A DNA stretch of 64,000 nucleotides from Marinagarivorans cellulosilyticus. GTDB lineage: Bacteria > Pseudomonadota > Gammaproteobacteria > Pseudomonadales > Cellvibrionaceae. Of this stretch, positions 9,041-18,013 are shown in pieces. Both the position numbers and the translations under genes were made by a program. Location: positions 496,001 to 560,000 of the forward strand of contig NZ_AP023086.1 in NCBI RefSeq assembly GCF_021655555.1. Direction: 5' to 3'. Under the pieces are notes generated by a model. That model ran no database searches. It had not been told where the DNA came from and saw only the letters and a program-made list of their open reading frames with translations. The number at the start of each line of letters is the position of its first letter. Within the stretch, counting starts at the first letter, position 1.

Positions 9041-10984
9041 GTGAAAATAAGAGAAAAGTTGATGGAGTCAAACTCTGGAACTATGGCTGGTCATTACGCT
9101 ACTAAAAAGTGGCTACCTTTAATCGTACTGGCGTCATCGGTATTTTATGGTTGTGAAAGTGGCGCCGAACAGGACGTGAAAACGGAAGCGCTAGCCTCGG
9201 TAGCGTGTGCGACTAAAGATAACTTGTCCAAAAGCATAGAGGGCAATCCTGAGCTTAAATGGAGTCAGTTGTATGCAGCTTGTGAGGCTGAAATTAAAGC
9301 CTATCAGCAGAGCGATCCAGTAGGCTACTCATGGTTTAGTAATGCCGCGAATGGTTTTTCTGGTACGCCACTGGTTATTCTTAAATCCTTGCCGGCCATA
9401 GCGCCTGAAATTTGGGGCAAGCCTGAAGACAACTTTTCTAAATTTGGCTTGTTTGCCGACCCTGCGAACCCAAATCGTGTATTACCTCGTGGTTTGGGTA
9501 TTGCCTCTACGGAAGGGCGCCCGTTAGATGATAATAAAAAACCGACAGGTGAAATTGATTACGCCAAGCCCAGTTTATATATCACGACCTTTTCTTGTGG
9601 GGCCTGCCATAGCGCACGCGTTAATGTAAATGGCGATTATCATATTATAGAGGGCGCTCCCAATACAAAATTTGATGTGCGCAGTTGGCGCCAAGCATTT
9701 ATTGATACGCGAAAATCCTATTTAACACCCGATAAAATTGGAACACAGGAGGCGCCGGGTTCTACTACTAAGGCAATACTTGCGTTTATTGACGCCCAGC
9801 CACCAGGGTATTTTGCTAAAGGTTTGCCATTGTTGCCTGAAAAAGACGAAGCGGCTATTGATGCTCAGCAGCGCGCTTACGTTAAAGCAGGAATTATTAC
9901 CATTTTAAATACCGTAGCTGCAGGCGTAAAAGGCAGTGATTGGATGGTGAAATTACAGCTACGCGAAGGTGGTAACTATGGTTACGCGGGCCACTCGCCA
10001 GCATTAGCGGGCAACAGCAGTGGGCAATCTGATGGTAGTGGCGATTTATTAGCTCAGCTTATAGCATCCACAGCAAGCCAAAACCCTGATCTTACAGAGG
10101 AAGCATTTCTAGCAAGCCCTCAACCTGCTATTCCTCCTTTTGCAACGGTTACTGATGCTCCGAGTGTATGGAACCAGCAAGCTCGTGCGGCAGCACAATG
10201 GGACGGCAGTGTTTCTATGGGTTTTTGGCGCAATATTGCCGCGCAATTACCGATCGTTGGTATTCCCAGTAAGGTGGATTTAAATAATACGCATATTGTA
10301 GATAAGTTTTTAACGCACTTACCGGCTGCACCATACCCTTTTAATGTGGATTTAAAAAAGGCTGTAAAAGGTGAGGCGCTATTTAAAGAAAATTGTGCTG
10401 ACTGCCATAGCCCCAAAAATAGCCGCCCTTACTGGGAAATGTACACAGATTTTAACCGTGCAAAAGTGTTGAATGAAGATGCGAGAAACCTGTTTCTTGC
10501 AGCCTTTACGGCCTCTTGTCACGATAAAGAATTTAGCTACACAGATGCGCAAGGCCAAACTATAAAACCGTGCACTATGGATGGCGAAAAGATTATTCGT
10601 GATACCACCGTTGCGGAAAAGCAAGGTTATATGGCGAGCGTCCTCGACGGAATATGGGCTAGGGCGCCATATCTGCATAACGGCTCAGTTCCAACGCTTA
10701 GGCATTTGTTGGTGCCCCATGAAAGGCCAGCTACATTCCTTCGCGGTACTGATGGCTATGATCAAGACGCCGTTGGCTGGTTATGGAATGTTAAAGATAA
10801 AAAGAAAATCGCCAAATCTGATACGCCAACATTAATGACCTACAACACCGCCAGTGATGGTCTATCAAATATGGGACATGATAAAGATATTCGTATTAAC
10901 GGTAAGTCTTATCGGTTGGATTGGAGTGGAAAAGACAGCGAAGATGATTTACTGAGTTTATTAGAATACATGAAAACCCTTTAG
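9041..10984 (+). CDS. RoxA-like di-heme c-type cytochrome, lipoprotein
   Basis: 647 residues from GTG 9041, chosen because GGAG at 9030-9033 lies 7 bases upstream; longer in-frame starts have none. A lipobox (SSVFYGC) follows the hydrophobic stretch, so it is probably an outer- or inner-membrane lipoprotein facing the periplasm. Two CxxCH heme sites: CGACH at about 186-190 and CADCH at about 452-456. This spacing, and the closing segment 'GIWARAPYLHNGSVPTLRHLL', fit the MauG/cytochrome c peroxidase superfamily and particularly the rubber-oxygenase (RoxA) branch. Known members use one heme to activate O2 or peroxide and cleave polyisoprene; most marine homologues have no tested substrate. Its paralogue lies 2.4 kb downstream, with a catalase-fold protein between them. 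Confidence 0.75.
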   Translation: MKIREKLMESNSGTMAGHYATKKWLPLIVLASSVFYGCESGAEQDVKTEALASVACATKDNLSKSIEGNPELKWSQLYAACEAEIKAYQQSDPVGYSWFSNAANGFSGTPLVILKSLPAIAPEIWGKPEDNFSKFGLFADPANPNRVLPRGLGIASTEGRPLDDNKKPTGEIDYAKPSLYITTFSCGACHSARVNVNGDYHIIEGAPNTKFDVRSWRQAFIDTRKSYLTPDKIGTQEAPGSTTKAILAFIDAQPPGYFAKGLPLLPEKDEAAIDAQQRAYVKAGIITILNTVAAGVKGSDWMVKLQLREGGNYGYAGHSPALAGNSSGQSDGSGDLLAQLIASTASQNPDLTEEAFLASPQPAIPPFATVTDAPSVWNQQARAAAQWDGSVSMGFWRNIAAQLPIVGIPSKVDLNNTHIVDKFLTHLPAAPYPFNVDLKKAVKGEALFKENCADCHSPKNSRPYWEMYTDFNRAKVLNEDARNLFLAAFTASCHDKEFSYTDAQGQTIKPCTMDGEKIIRDTTVAEKQGYMASVLDGIWARAPYLHNGSVPTLRHLLVPHERPATFLRGTDGYDQDAVGWLWNVKDKKKIAKSDTPTLMTYNTASDGLSNMGHDKDIRINGKSYRLDWSGKDSEDDLLSLLEYMKTL

Positions 10985-11046
10985 GGATGCCCTTTAGTGG
11001 TTTGTTGAATCGCATGAATATTTTTATGTGCTAAATAGGAATTATC

Positions 11047-11069
11047 CCCGCTAGCTTTTTGTTAGCGGG
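11047..11069 (+). promoter_or_regulatory. Short hairpin just upstream of a ribosome binding site
   Basis: CCCGCTA (11047-11053) and TAGCGGG (11063-11069) form a perfect 7-bp stem. It ends 3 bases before the GGAG that serves the GTG at 11083, and there is no T-run after it, so it is more likely a leader hairpin or weak attenuator than a terminator. Confidence 0.4.
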
Positions 11070-11082
11070 TTTGGAGAGTATT

Positions 11083-13128
11083 GTGAATACAAAACAACAG
11101 AATATGGACCTTGTTGAGCAGATCCAGTTAGCGATGATGAAGGTCACCGGTGTAAAGCGAAGAGGGCAGCACTTTAAACAGCACGGCTGTTTAAATGCTA
11201 CTTTTGCTATTGAGAGTAATCTTCCCGAGCATTTACGGGTTGGAATATTTTCTCGGCCTGGCAGTTACAATGCATTTGTGCGTTTTTCCAACGGTGGAAA
11301 AATGGATGATCGCCAGCCAGACATACACGGCATGGCAATTAAGTTGCTTGATGTACCAGGCAAGAAAGTTTTAGAAGGGCACGAAGACGAGACAACGCAC
11401 GATTTTATTTTAGCTGATAACCCGCTCTTTTTTATACGCACGGCTGCTGAGTATGTTCCGTTTATAGAAGATTTTGCTAAATCCTCGGCTGAAGGCAAAC
11501 CGCCTGAGCGCTTTATTGCTTGGTTGCAAGAAAACCGCCCAGAAGACCTTCCTGTATTTTTGGGCTTTAGTCAGCAGATAATGGATAGCCCGTTTACCAG
11601 CAGTTTTTGGAGCCAAGTGCCTTATGCTTGGGGTACTGATGGCAAGCGCATATGTCGTTACAGTATTACTCCTAGTGAAGAAAATACGCAAAATAGACAA
11701 GCTGCAGCGGATCGGGGCGAAGATTACTTACGATTAGCTTTAAAGAGCGCATTGGAGCCAACTGATGCGAAGATGACGTTTGATTTCCATGTCCAACCTT
11801 ATGAAGATGTGAGCTACGAGGTTGTTAATAACCCAACGGTACACTGGGATGCGCCAACATATAAAGTAGCAACTATTACAATTGCCGCGCAAGATTTTGA
11901 TACCCAAGAGCAACAAAAATTTGGTGAAAATTTATCTTACACGCCATGGCATGCGTTACCTGAGCATAGCCCTTTAGGCGAGGTAAACGAGATTAGAAAG
12001 CAAGTCTATTTATCGAGTAGTCGGCTTCGCCATAAATCGAATAAAGTGCCTGAAAAAGAACCGCAATCAACAAAGGGGAAGAGCGCTATGCGTTTATCAC
12101 AAGAAGAGCTAACAGCAAATATCGATGATGATTTTAAAGAGGTCGTTGATAAACTAGTAGCCACTTTTAGTTACGGTGCAAAGCTGAAAAAGGGCCGGGC
12201 TACCCATACTTATGGTGTTGCCGCTAAGGCGCGGGCACGCTGTATTGTTTCACCCAGTTTTCCTAAAAATGACTTTTTTAAATTTGGCGATGAATTTCCC
12301 GTTGTGTTACGTCATTCTTCACCTGGCGGTGAAAAAGACGATCGCACACGCGACGGCTGTGCTATTTCATTAAAGTTTTTCCCTGCTGGTACTACGGAGT
12401 ATGCTGGGGATGGCGAGCTAGATATTTTGATGAATGCAGGCCGGCAGTTATTTGTGCGCAGTATTCGAGATTTCTCCACAATGGTTCATTCTTCGCTTGA
12501 GCAGCGAACAGAGCTTTGTAAGCAAGACGTTATTATGGATAAAGAGCTGACCGAGGCGTATCGCATTCGTGGCTCCTTTGCTGATTATCGCTATCACACG
12601 TGGTCTTGTTTTGAGTTTTTCGATGCAGAAGGCAAAATGAGCTATATCCGTTTTCGTGTTATTGCTGGCGACCGCGGCCCCGAAAGAGGCTTGCCTAAGC
12701 CCTCGTTTAAGTGTGAAGGTCAATTAACTAAGCCACCGTTAGATTCCGATTCGCGAGCAGAAGACTTTTTGCGGCAAGATTTTATTTACCGCGTAAATAA
12801 TAGCGAAGTAAAATATATTTTGCAGGCACAGCTTCATGAACCTGAATGCCCAGCTGTTGAAAATAGCGAAGTGCTGAACCCTGCTGTTGCTTGGGACGAA
12901 ACATTTTACCCGTGGATGGATTTGTGTGAGATTAGCGCCGATAGCATCGTGGATGATAACGACGAGGTTAGCTCGCTGACTATGGATCCTAACCGTAGCC
13001 CGCAGTGTATAAAAATACCGCTAGCAACAAGCCCTGATCACTATGCATCTTTAGGGCATGCGCGCGCTATCGTTTACCCAGCAGCTAGAGCGATACGTCG
13101 ACAGGCTCCTGCGCCACAGGAAAATTAA
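11083..13128 (+). CDS. Tandem catalase-fold heme protein
   Basis: 681 residues. GTG 11083 is the start, with GGAG at 11073-11076; the TTG at 11059 lies inside a hairpin. No signal peptide, so cytoplasmic. Two catalase-like units follow each other. The first has a distal histidine region HFKQHGCLNATF, then VRFSNGG and DIHGMAIKLLD, and ends with RKQVY. The second (about residues 350-681) has RATHTYGVAAKARAR, VVLRHSSPGG, CAISLKFFP, and ends with RAIVY. RxxxY is the proximal-tyrosine pattern of catalases. These units resemble minimal catalase-related proteins and allene-oxide-synthase-like catalases rather than true catalases. Peroxide or fatty-acid hydroperoxide chemistry is likely; which one is not visible. 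It lies between two RoxA-like cytochrome genes. Confidence 0.7.
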   Translation: MNTKQQNMDLVEQIQLAMMKVTGVKRRGQHFKQHGCLNATFAIESNLPEHLRVGIFSRPGSYNAFVRFSNGGKMDDRQPDIHGMAIKLLDVPGKKVLEGHEDETTHDFILADNPLFFIRTAAEYVPFIEDFAKSSAEGKPPERFIAWLQENRPEDLPVFLGFSQQIMDSPFTSSFWSQVPYAWGTDGKRICRYSITPSEENTQNRQAAADRGEDYLRLALKSALEPTDAKMTFDFHVQPYEDVSYEVVNNPTVHWDAPTYKVATITIAAQDFDTQEQQKFGENLSYTPWHALPEHSPLGEVNEIRKQVYLSSSRLRHKSNKVPEKEPQSTKGKSAMRLSQEELTANIDDDFKEVVDKLVATFSYGAKLKKGRATHTYGVAAKARARCIVSPSFPKNDFFKFGDEFPVVLRHSSPGGEKDDRTRDGCAISLKFFPAGTTEYAGDGELDILMNAGRQLFVRSIRDFSTMVHSSLEQRTELCKQDVIMDKELTEAYRIRGSFADYRYHTWSCFEFFDAEGKMSYIRFRVIAGDRGPERGLPKPSFKCEGQLTKPPLDSDSRAEDFLRQDFIYRVNNSEVKYILQAQLHEPECPAVENSEVLNPAVAWDETFYPWMDLCEISADSIVDDNDEVSSLTMDPNRSPQCIKIPLATSPDHYASLGHARAIVYPAARAIRRQAPAPQEN

Positions 13129-13145
13129 TTAATAATATTTCGGCT

Positions 13146-13170
13146 AGGGAGCAAACACGGCTCCCTTTTC
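13146..13170 (+). terminator. Rho-independent terminator of the catalase-fold gene
   Basis: AGGGAGC (13146-13152), a 7-base loop and GCTCCCT (13160-13166), followed by TTTT. It lies 18 bp after the stop of the 11083-13128 gene. Confidence 0.8.
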
Positions 13171-13186
13171 GGTTTTATAGACAAGA

Positions 13187-13326
13187 GGGCACCTCTAAAA
13201 ATAGTAATTTTTTTGTGAGAGCAAAGAAGCACCGCCCGGAGAGCCGCAGTTTACGTGGTGTAAATGAGGACTCGAGGACGGAGCTGATGCCGCTATCGCG
13301 GAAAAAGTGCATTTTTAGAGATGCCC
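13187..13326. repeat. MITE-like element, copy A (140 bp)
   Basis: The ends are imperfect inverted repeats, gggcacctctaaaaat at 13187-13202 and atttttagagatgccc at 13311-13326 (15 of 16 match). A possible AAGA duplication flanks it. There is no coding capacity. Both ends recur in inverted order at 47912-48139, and one end recurs at 51413-51428, so this is a family rather than a chance palindrome. It sits between the terminator at 13146 and the ribosome binding site of the next gene, so the promoter of that gene must lie inside or overlap the element. Confidence 0.7.
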
Positions 13327-13342
13327 AAGAAGGAAACAATCG

Positions 13343-15376
13343 ATGATTAGTTACCATACTTGCGCCACGCATGTAAAAAAGTTTAAGTGGTCTTGGGGTA
13401 CGGCATTAGTCGTGCTAATAGTTAGCATTATTATCATTTCGCGGCTAAGTGTTGCCATTGGCAGTATTGGCTATGGCCTAACGCCGCCGTCGTTACCTGA
13501 GTACAAATCCTTAGAGCAACAGCATGTAAACCCAGAGGGGTGGGAGGGTGATTCGCAGTGGTTCCATCATGCGACTCAAGGTACTGCAACTTTACCTATC
13601 CCCTATGAGTGGTTGCTGGCATTAGAAGCGCCAAAAAGTAGCCCTTGGTGGGGAATTTTTTCTTGGACGGATGCCGGTCCATTTATGGGCGAGTATATTT
13701 TGCGTTTAGGTTTTATCGAAAGTAAAGCCTCTGCCACCAATCCCGACGGCCTACCCATTGGTATTGCTAAAACAGATAGTATTTATTTCCCTGGTGTTGA
13801 TCGCAAAGCCTCTGCTGCGGGTTTTACTTGTGCGGCTTGCCACACAGGGCAAATGGTACTGGGTAATAAACGCTATATTATCGATGGCGGCCCCGCCATG
13901 ACAGACCTTGGGTTATTAACCCAGTCACTTGGTGCGGCATTGGGGCAAACGGCGCTAGCCAGTAATTTAGTGTTTTTTAATGGCCGTTTTGAGCGTTTTG
14001 CGCAGCGAGTGCTAGGAAGTAACGATAATATCGTAACGCGTACAGCATTGAAAAAAGACCTTGCTAATACGATGAGCATTCTCATCACCAAAACCGACAC
14101 GATTAATGTTACCGAGGGCTTTACCCGTTTAGATGCGCTTAACCGCATTGGCAACCAAGTTTTTAGCCAAGACATGGGTCGAAACTCTAATTATTCACCC
14201 ATTAATGCGCCAGTTAATTATCCGCATCTTTGGACCACATCTTGGTTCGATTGGGTGCAATATGATGGTTCCATTATGCAACCGTTAATCCGCAACACAG
14301 GTGAAGCATTAGGTGTTTCTGCTTATGTTGATGTGACTGCACCGGACAATCAGCGTTTTGCTTCTTCGGCGAATATCCATAATTTAGTTAAAATTGAAGA
14401 GTGGTTGGCCGGTACAGATCCCTTTAAAAACAATAAGCAATTTAATGGTTTATTGGCACCTAAGTGGCCGTCAAGCTTTCCAGATATTAATAAAGACCTC
14501 GCGCGCGAAGGTGAGGCTTTATATGGCGAGTTATGCGCGGGTTGTCACTTGCCACCGGTAGGTTCTGATGAGTTTTGGAGCGATAAACATTGGCAGCCTA
14601 TTGCCTTTAAAGATTCACTTAAAGATGCTGCCGATAACGAAATTCCAGGCTCGGAAGAGATTTTTAAAACCGACGAAAAATACTTAAAGCTGAATATTAT
14701 ACCGCTTGAGGAAATAGGCACTGATCCTGCGCAGGCCAATGTACTGGTAACGAGGACTGTCGATGCAACCGGCCTTAATTTGAATACTAAAGTTTGTACG
14801 CCAGTTAAAGATGGGAGTGGTAATGTCTTAAAATATGTAAATTACCAAGATAGCGCTACTGCCAATTTTGGTTTAGCGTTGGGCGCATTTGTAGAGCGCA
14901 CAAATAATCAGTGGTTTAATCAAAACTTTATTGCCCAAAGTGATCGCCCAGTACTTGAAGGCTTAAGGCCAAACTGCTTGCAGGTTGGTGCAGGCTATAA
15001 AGCGCGGCCATTAAACGGGGTTTGGGCAACGGCGCCATTTTTACATAATGGTTCTGTGGCTACATTGTATGATTTGCTATCGCCGCTGGAGTCGCGCCCT
15101 ACCTTTGTTGAGCTTGGTAATCAAAGCTTTGACGCCAACCATGTGGGAATCGAGCAAGGCGATAAAATTAAGCGCTTTAATAAAGATAAAAGCCATCGCA
15201 GTGAGGCGTTTACCGCTGATTACGATAATGGACGCTTTATTCTTGATACCCGTGAACTCGGTAACCACAATTCGGGCCACTTGTTTACCGACGATAAAGC
15301 CGCTGTTGGTAAGATTGGACCAAAGCTAACGGAAGATCAAAAATTTGCGCTTATTGAGTTTTTGAAAACTCAGTAG
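13343..15376 (+). CDS. RoxA-like di-heme c-type cytochrome, membrane-anchored
   Basis: 677 residues. A hydrophobic segment at about 20-42 acts as signal or anchor. Heme-binding CAACH at 163-167 and CAGCH at 398-402, close to the spacing reported for RoxA. WFDWVQYDGSIMQPLIRN (about 301-318) and RPLNGVWATAPFLHNGS (about 555-571) are family segments around the active heme and the second heme. Expected location is the periplasm. The reaction may be oxidative cleavage of a lipid or isoprenoid, but RoxA-type homologues in marine bacteria are mostly untested. AAGGA about 9 bases before ATG 13343 supports the start. It is a diverged paralogue of the 9041-10984 gene, which is a lipoprotein instead. 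Confidence 0.78.
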   Translation: MISYHTCATHVKKFKWSWGTALVVLIVSIIIISRLSVAIGSIGYGLTPPSLPEYKSLEQQHVNPEGWEGDSQWFHHATQGTATLPIPYEWLLALEAPKSSPWWGIFSWTDAGPFMGEYILRLGFIESKASATNPDGLPIGIAKTDSIYFPGVDRKASAAGFTCAACHTGQMVLGNKRYIIDGGPAMTDLGLLTQSLGAALGQTALASNLVFFNGRFERFAQRVLGSNDNIVTRTALKKDLANTMSILITKTDTINVTEGFTRLDALNRIGNQVFSQDMGRNSNYSPINAPVNYPHLWTTSWFDWVQYDGSIMQPLIRNTGEALGVSAYVDVTAPDNQRFASSANIHNLVKIEEWLAGTDPFKNNKQFNGLLAPKWPSSFPDINKDLAREGEALYGELCAGCHLPPVGSDEFWSDKHWQPIAFKDSLKDAADNEIPGSEEIFKTDEKYLKLNIIPLEEIGTDPAQANVLVTRTVDATGLNLNTKVCTPVKDGSGNVLKYVNYQDSATANFGLALGAFVERTNNQWFNQNFIAQSDRPVLEGLRPNCLQVGAGYKARPLNGVWATAPFLHNGSVATLYDLLSPLESRPTFVELGNQSFDANHVGIEQGDKIKRFNKDKSHRSEAFTADYDNGRFILDTRELGNHNSGHLFTDDKAAVGKIGPKLTEDQKFALIEFLKTQ

Positions 15377-15416
15377 TATCAATCTAATCCTCTTTTATTT
15401 TAAAGACGGTACCGAG

Positions 15417-15447
15417 AAGGGCTGGCCTATGTGTCAGCCCTTTTTTT
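15417..15447 (+). terminator. Rho-independent terminator
   Basis: GGGCTG (15419-15424) and CAGCCC (15435-15440) form the stem, followed by seven T. It ends the 13343-15376 transcript. Confidence 0.85.
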
Positions 15448-15545
15448 GTGCGTGCCCGATAATGCCCGTGCTGGGTTATTGCTTATTTAGGTGCGGATTG
15501 CTGCGTTAGCCTCGTCTTACTATTAAAGGGCTAAGAGGAAGCACT

Positions 15546-16079
15546 GTGAGCATGATGTATTTAATAAGAAAAGTGAGGTGGGTTGGCCTAGCCTTGGTTA
15601 CGGGGCTTTCACTGGCTTGCGGAGGAGCATATCACGGAAGTGGGGGCGTTGGCGTTCCTCCTGCGGTGGATAGGTGCCCAGAAGGGCAACGAGGGGAGTG
15701 GCAAAACACCGGTATATTGTTTGAAGATTTGCGCGAAGGCATTGTTTGGCAAGAGCCCAAGCCTATTAATGTTAACGGTAAGGTAGTGGTTTATCAAAAC
15801 CTATTATTTGTATTAAAGCCTTTTGAGGGCGTGCATGTTTTTGATAATAGCAATAACCAAAACCCAATAGCGTTAGGCTTTTTATTGGTGCCGGGCAATA
15901 GTGATATTGTAGTAAAGGATGATGTGCTTTACCTCGATAGCTATGTTGATTTGGTAAAGATTGGTGTTATTGACAATCAAGTAATGGAAATTGGCCGTAT
16001 TCACCTTGCATTCGGTGATGCTTATCGGCATGACGAAGAAGGTATTATCACCGGACGGGAGTATGTTTGTCATGAATAA
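15546..16079 (+). CDS. Lipoprotein, LVIVD-like repeat protein (short)
   Basis: 177 residues from GTG 15546, with GAGGAA directly upstream. The signal sequence ends in a lipobox (LSLAC), so the product is lipid-anchored. The mature part has repeated strands of the type 'vvYQNLLFVLKPFEGVHVFDNSN', similar to LVIVD beta-propeller repeats, but it is short for a full propeller. The stop overlaps the start of the next lipoprotein gene by 8 bp (ATGAATAA), so the two are likely translated together. Perhaps the two chains complete one propeller, but this is inference. Function unknown. Confidence 0.7.
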   Translation: MSMMYLIRKVRWVGLALVTGLSLACGGAYHGSGGVGVPPAVDRCPEGQRGEWQNTGILFEDLREGIVWQEPKPINVNGKVVVYQNLLFVLKPFEGVHVFDNSNNQNPIALGFLLVPGNSDIVVKDDVLYLDSYVDLVKIGVIDNQVMEIGRIHLAFGDAYRHDEEGIITGREYVCHE

Positions 16080-16857
16080 CAAAACAGTATTCTTGTTACC
16101 GCTGCTGCGGTGTTTTGGCCTGTTAGCAATAGGCTGTACCCTACTGGGTACTGCCGGTTGTGGTAGCGAAGGTGGCTCATCGGATGCTAGTCCGGGGGTA
16201 TCGGGTGGGACCTCAACGGCGGGTTCCACCGCTACGATGTCTACCTATAAAAATGTGCTTTATACCTTGATTAATAATAAAGTCATTATTGTTGATTTGG
16301 GTGGCGAGGTGGAGCCTAAAAGTATCGTTAACTACGATGCAGAAACCGTGTATATCTACCAGCACTACCTTTATTTGGCTGGTCGCAATGGCGTGACTAT
16401 TTACGATATTAGTAACCCAATATTTCCTGTATTGGTGTCTAATTACTTACATGCGCGTGCTTGTGATCCTGTAATTGTTAATGATGGCGTGGGTTATATT
16501 ACTTTAAGAAATCGAGGGGGTTGCCCTGGTGATATTAACCGGTTAGAAGTGGTTGATTTTACTGACCCAGCATGCCCCGAAAAAATTACAGAGTTTGCGA
16601 TGGATGCGCCTTATGGTTTAGCCAAAGCGCCAGATTATTTGGCGGTATGTCAGCCGTTATATGGGCTAACGCTATTGGATGTTGGCAATTTAGGTAATAT
16701 CCAGGAAATAACGCGTTACCCTCAATTTGACTGCTTCGACTTATTGTATAGGGATGATGTTTTGGTTGTTACTGCTGCGGACGGTATTTACCAGTTGGAT
16801 GCCACTGATGAGTTTCTTGTGGAGTTAAGTCGGATTCCCGTTGGCGAAGCCTTGTAG
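16072..16857 (+). CDS. Lipoprotein with LVIVD-type beta-propeller repeats
   Basis: 261 residues from ATG 16072, which overlaps the previous stop by 8 bp; this start gives a clean signal peptide with lipobox (LLGTAGC), while the longer frame does not. Repeats of about 40 residues such as GVTIYDISNPIFPVLVS, LEVVDFTDPACPEKITE and LTLLDVGNLGNIQEITR match the LVIVD pattern, so a partial propeller is expected on the periplasmic or outer face. These repeat proteins have no single known role. The gene follows the RoxA/catalase cluster after a terminator, so it may be separate from it. Confidence 0.75.
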   Translation: MNNKTVFLLPLLRCFGLLAIGCTLLGTAGCGSEGGSSDASPGVSGGTSTAGSTATMSTYKNVLYTLINNKVIIVDLGGEVEPKSIVNYDAETVYIYQHYLYLAGRNGVTIYDISNPIFPVLVSNYLHARACDPVIVNDGVGYITLRNRGGCPGDINRLEVVDFTDPACPEKITEFAMDAPYGLAKAPDYLAVCQPLYGLTLLDVGNLGNIQEITRYPQFDCFDLLYRDDVLVVTAADGIYQLDATDEFLVELSRIPVGEAL

Positions 16858-16881
16858 CGTTTTTTGTTATTGTTTTAAGCT

Positions 16882-16920
16882 CACAGGCGGCTCAATGTAT
16901 ATTAAGCCGCCTGTGTTTTT
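16882..16920. terminator. Bidirectional terminator between convergent genes
   Basis: CACAGGCGGCT (16882-16892) pairs perfectly with AGCCGCCTGTG (16905-16915), followed by TTTTT on the plus strand. It lies between the convergent 16072-16857 and 16920-17876 genes. Confidence 0.85.
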
Positions 16921-17876
16921 TATTGCGCTGAATCCAAAATTGTTAAAGCCGCATCGATATAGCCCAAGCGCTCCTCAAGGGATGCATCTGCAGGGCGAAT
17001 ACCTAATTTAATTCCTACAACAGGTAAATTCTTGTAATTGGCTATTTGCTGGCATTTATGAATTTCTGCTGTGGACATTAACGAGCCTTCTGCTCCTGGT
17101 ATTTCTGGCGTTTCTTTGGCGTGGGGCATGTGGCTATCTCGCCAAGCGCCATAGGCGGTACCTTCCCCTGATGCGCCAGAAAACATTAGGCCACAAAGCA
17201 GGCCAGCATCATGCGCTTGTTGTATGTGTTCTATTGCACCTTCTGCGCTTCGCGCTTCAATAACAGACCGTCCCCAGTTAATGGTCAGCCCCATATTGCT
17301 ATTGTGCTGGGCATTAATTTCTTTTAATGCATTTATTTCTTGGCTTAAGGTTAAAAAGCCTTTGGCTGGTGTTTGGCCGTCTATTAATGTATCGCAATGC
17401 TCAATAATAATGCGCGCGCCTTGCCAGTCCCAGCTTTGTATTTCGGTTAGCGACTTTTTTAATGCGTCGGTAGATGCGCGGGCTTGGGTTTGGTTGGGGG
17501 CTGTTTGTATTTGAATTGCGGTGACGGCGGGCTTGCCGCAATGCGCGTTTAATTTGGCGATGGCATCGCGCGCTTTTTGTAAAAAGGCGACGGCTTGTAA
17601 GCGGCCTTCTTCGTCATCGGATGCGATGCCAAATGCTGGGTTATTTTTAAGGGCTGCCATAATGCCGGGCACGCAGGTAAATACATAGTTCCAGTGGGGC
17701 GCAATATTATTTAAAAACCATTCATCATCTTCGCTGTGTAGCAGGCCTGTAAATGGGTGCTCTAACCCGGCAATGCGGTTGTCTTGCTTTAGGGCAGAAT
17801 ACAGCTCGCTTTCTAGCTGCGCATTCCAGCCGTTGTTACACGGTGACGAGGCATAAGCGCCTACATAGTATTTCAT
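16920..17876 (-). CDS. DUF4862-like TIM-barrel protein
   Basis: 318 residues from the ATG at 17876, chosen because the sequence starts MKYYVGAYASSP as expected for the family and GGAG lies just upstream; the longer frame adds unrelated residues. The pattern of strands with acidic and histidine ends (ARIIIEHCDT, MGLTINWGRS, GLMFSGASGEGTAYGAW) suggests a sugar-isomerase-like (xylose-isomerase superfamily) barrel. I recognise it as resembling DUF4862, whose reaction is not established. It stands alone between a bidirectional terminator and a DUF4124 gene on the same strand. Confidence 0.65.
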   Translation of the reverse strand: MKYYVGAYASSPCNNGWNAQLESELYSALKQDNRIAGLEHPFTGLLHSEDDEWFLNNIAPHWNYVFTCVPGIMAALKNNPAFGIASDDEEGRLQAVAFLQKARDAIAKLNAHCGKPAVTAIQIQTAPNQTQARASTDALKKSLTEIQSWDWQGARIIIEHCDTLIDGQTPAKGFLTLSQEINALKEINAQHNSNMGLTINWGRSVIEARSAEGAIEHIQQAHDAGLLCGLMFSGASGEGTAYGAWRDSHMPHAKETPEIPGAEGSLMSTAEIHKCQQIANYKNLPVVGIKLGIRPADASLEERLGYIDAALTILDSAQ

Positions 17877-18013
17877 TATAGCTCCGGTGGTATTCTTAAT
17901 GCGTAAGGTGCCGCAGTGTAACGGGCTAGCCAAACTTTGACTATGTTGGCTTTAATCGGCCAGCATAAGTTCGAAATGGAGGTGGAGTGCGTTTAGGTTC
18001 TATCTGGCTTTAA

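Noticed and set aside
11083..13128. Classical catalase (katA/katE)
   Set aside because: The domains are short and doubled, and the long conserved catalase segments around the heme are absent.
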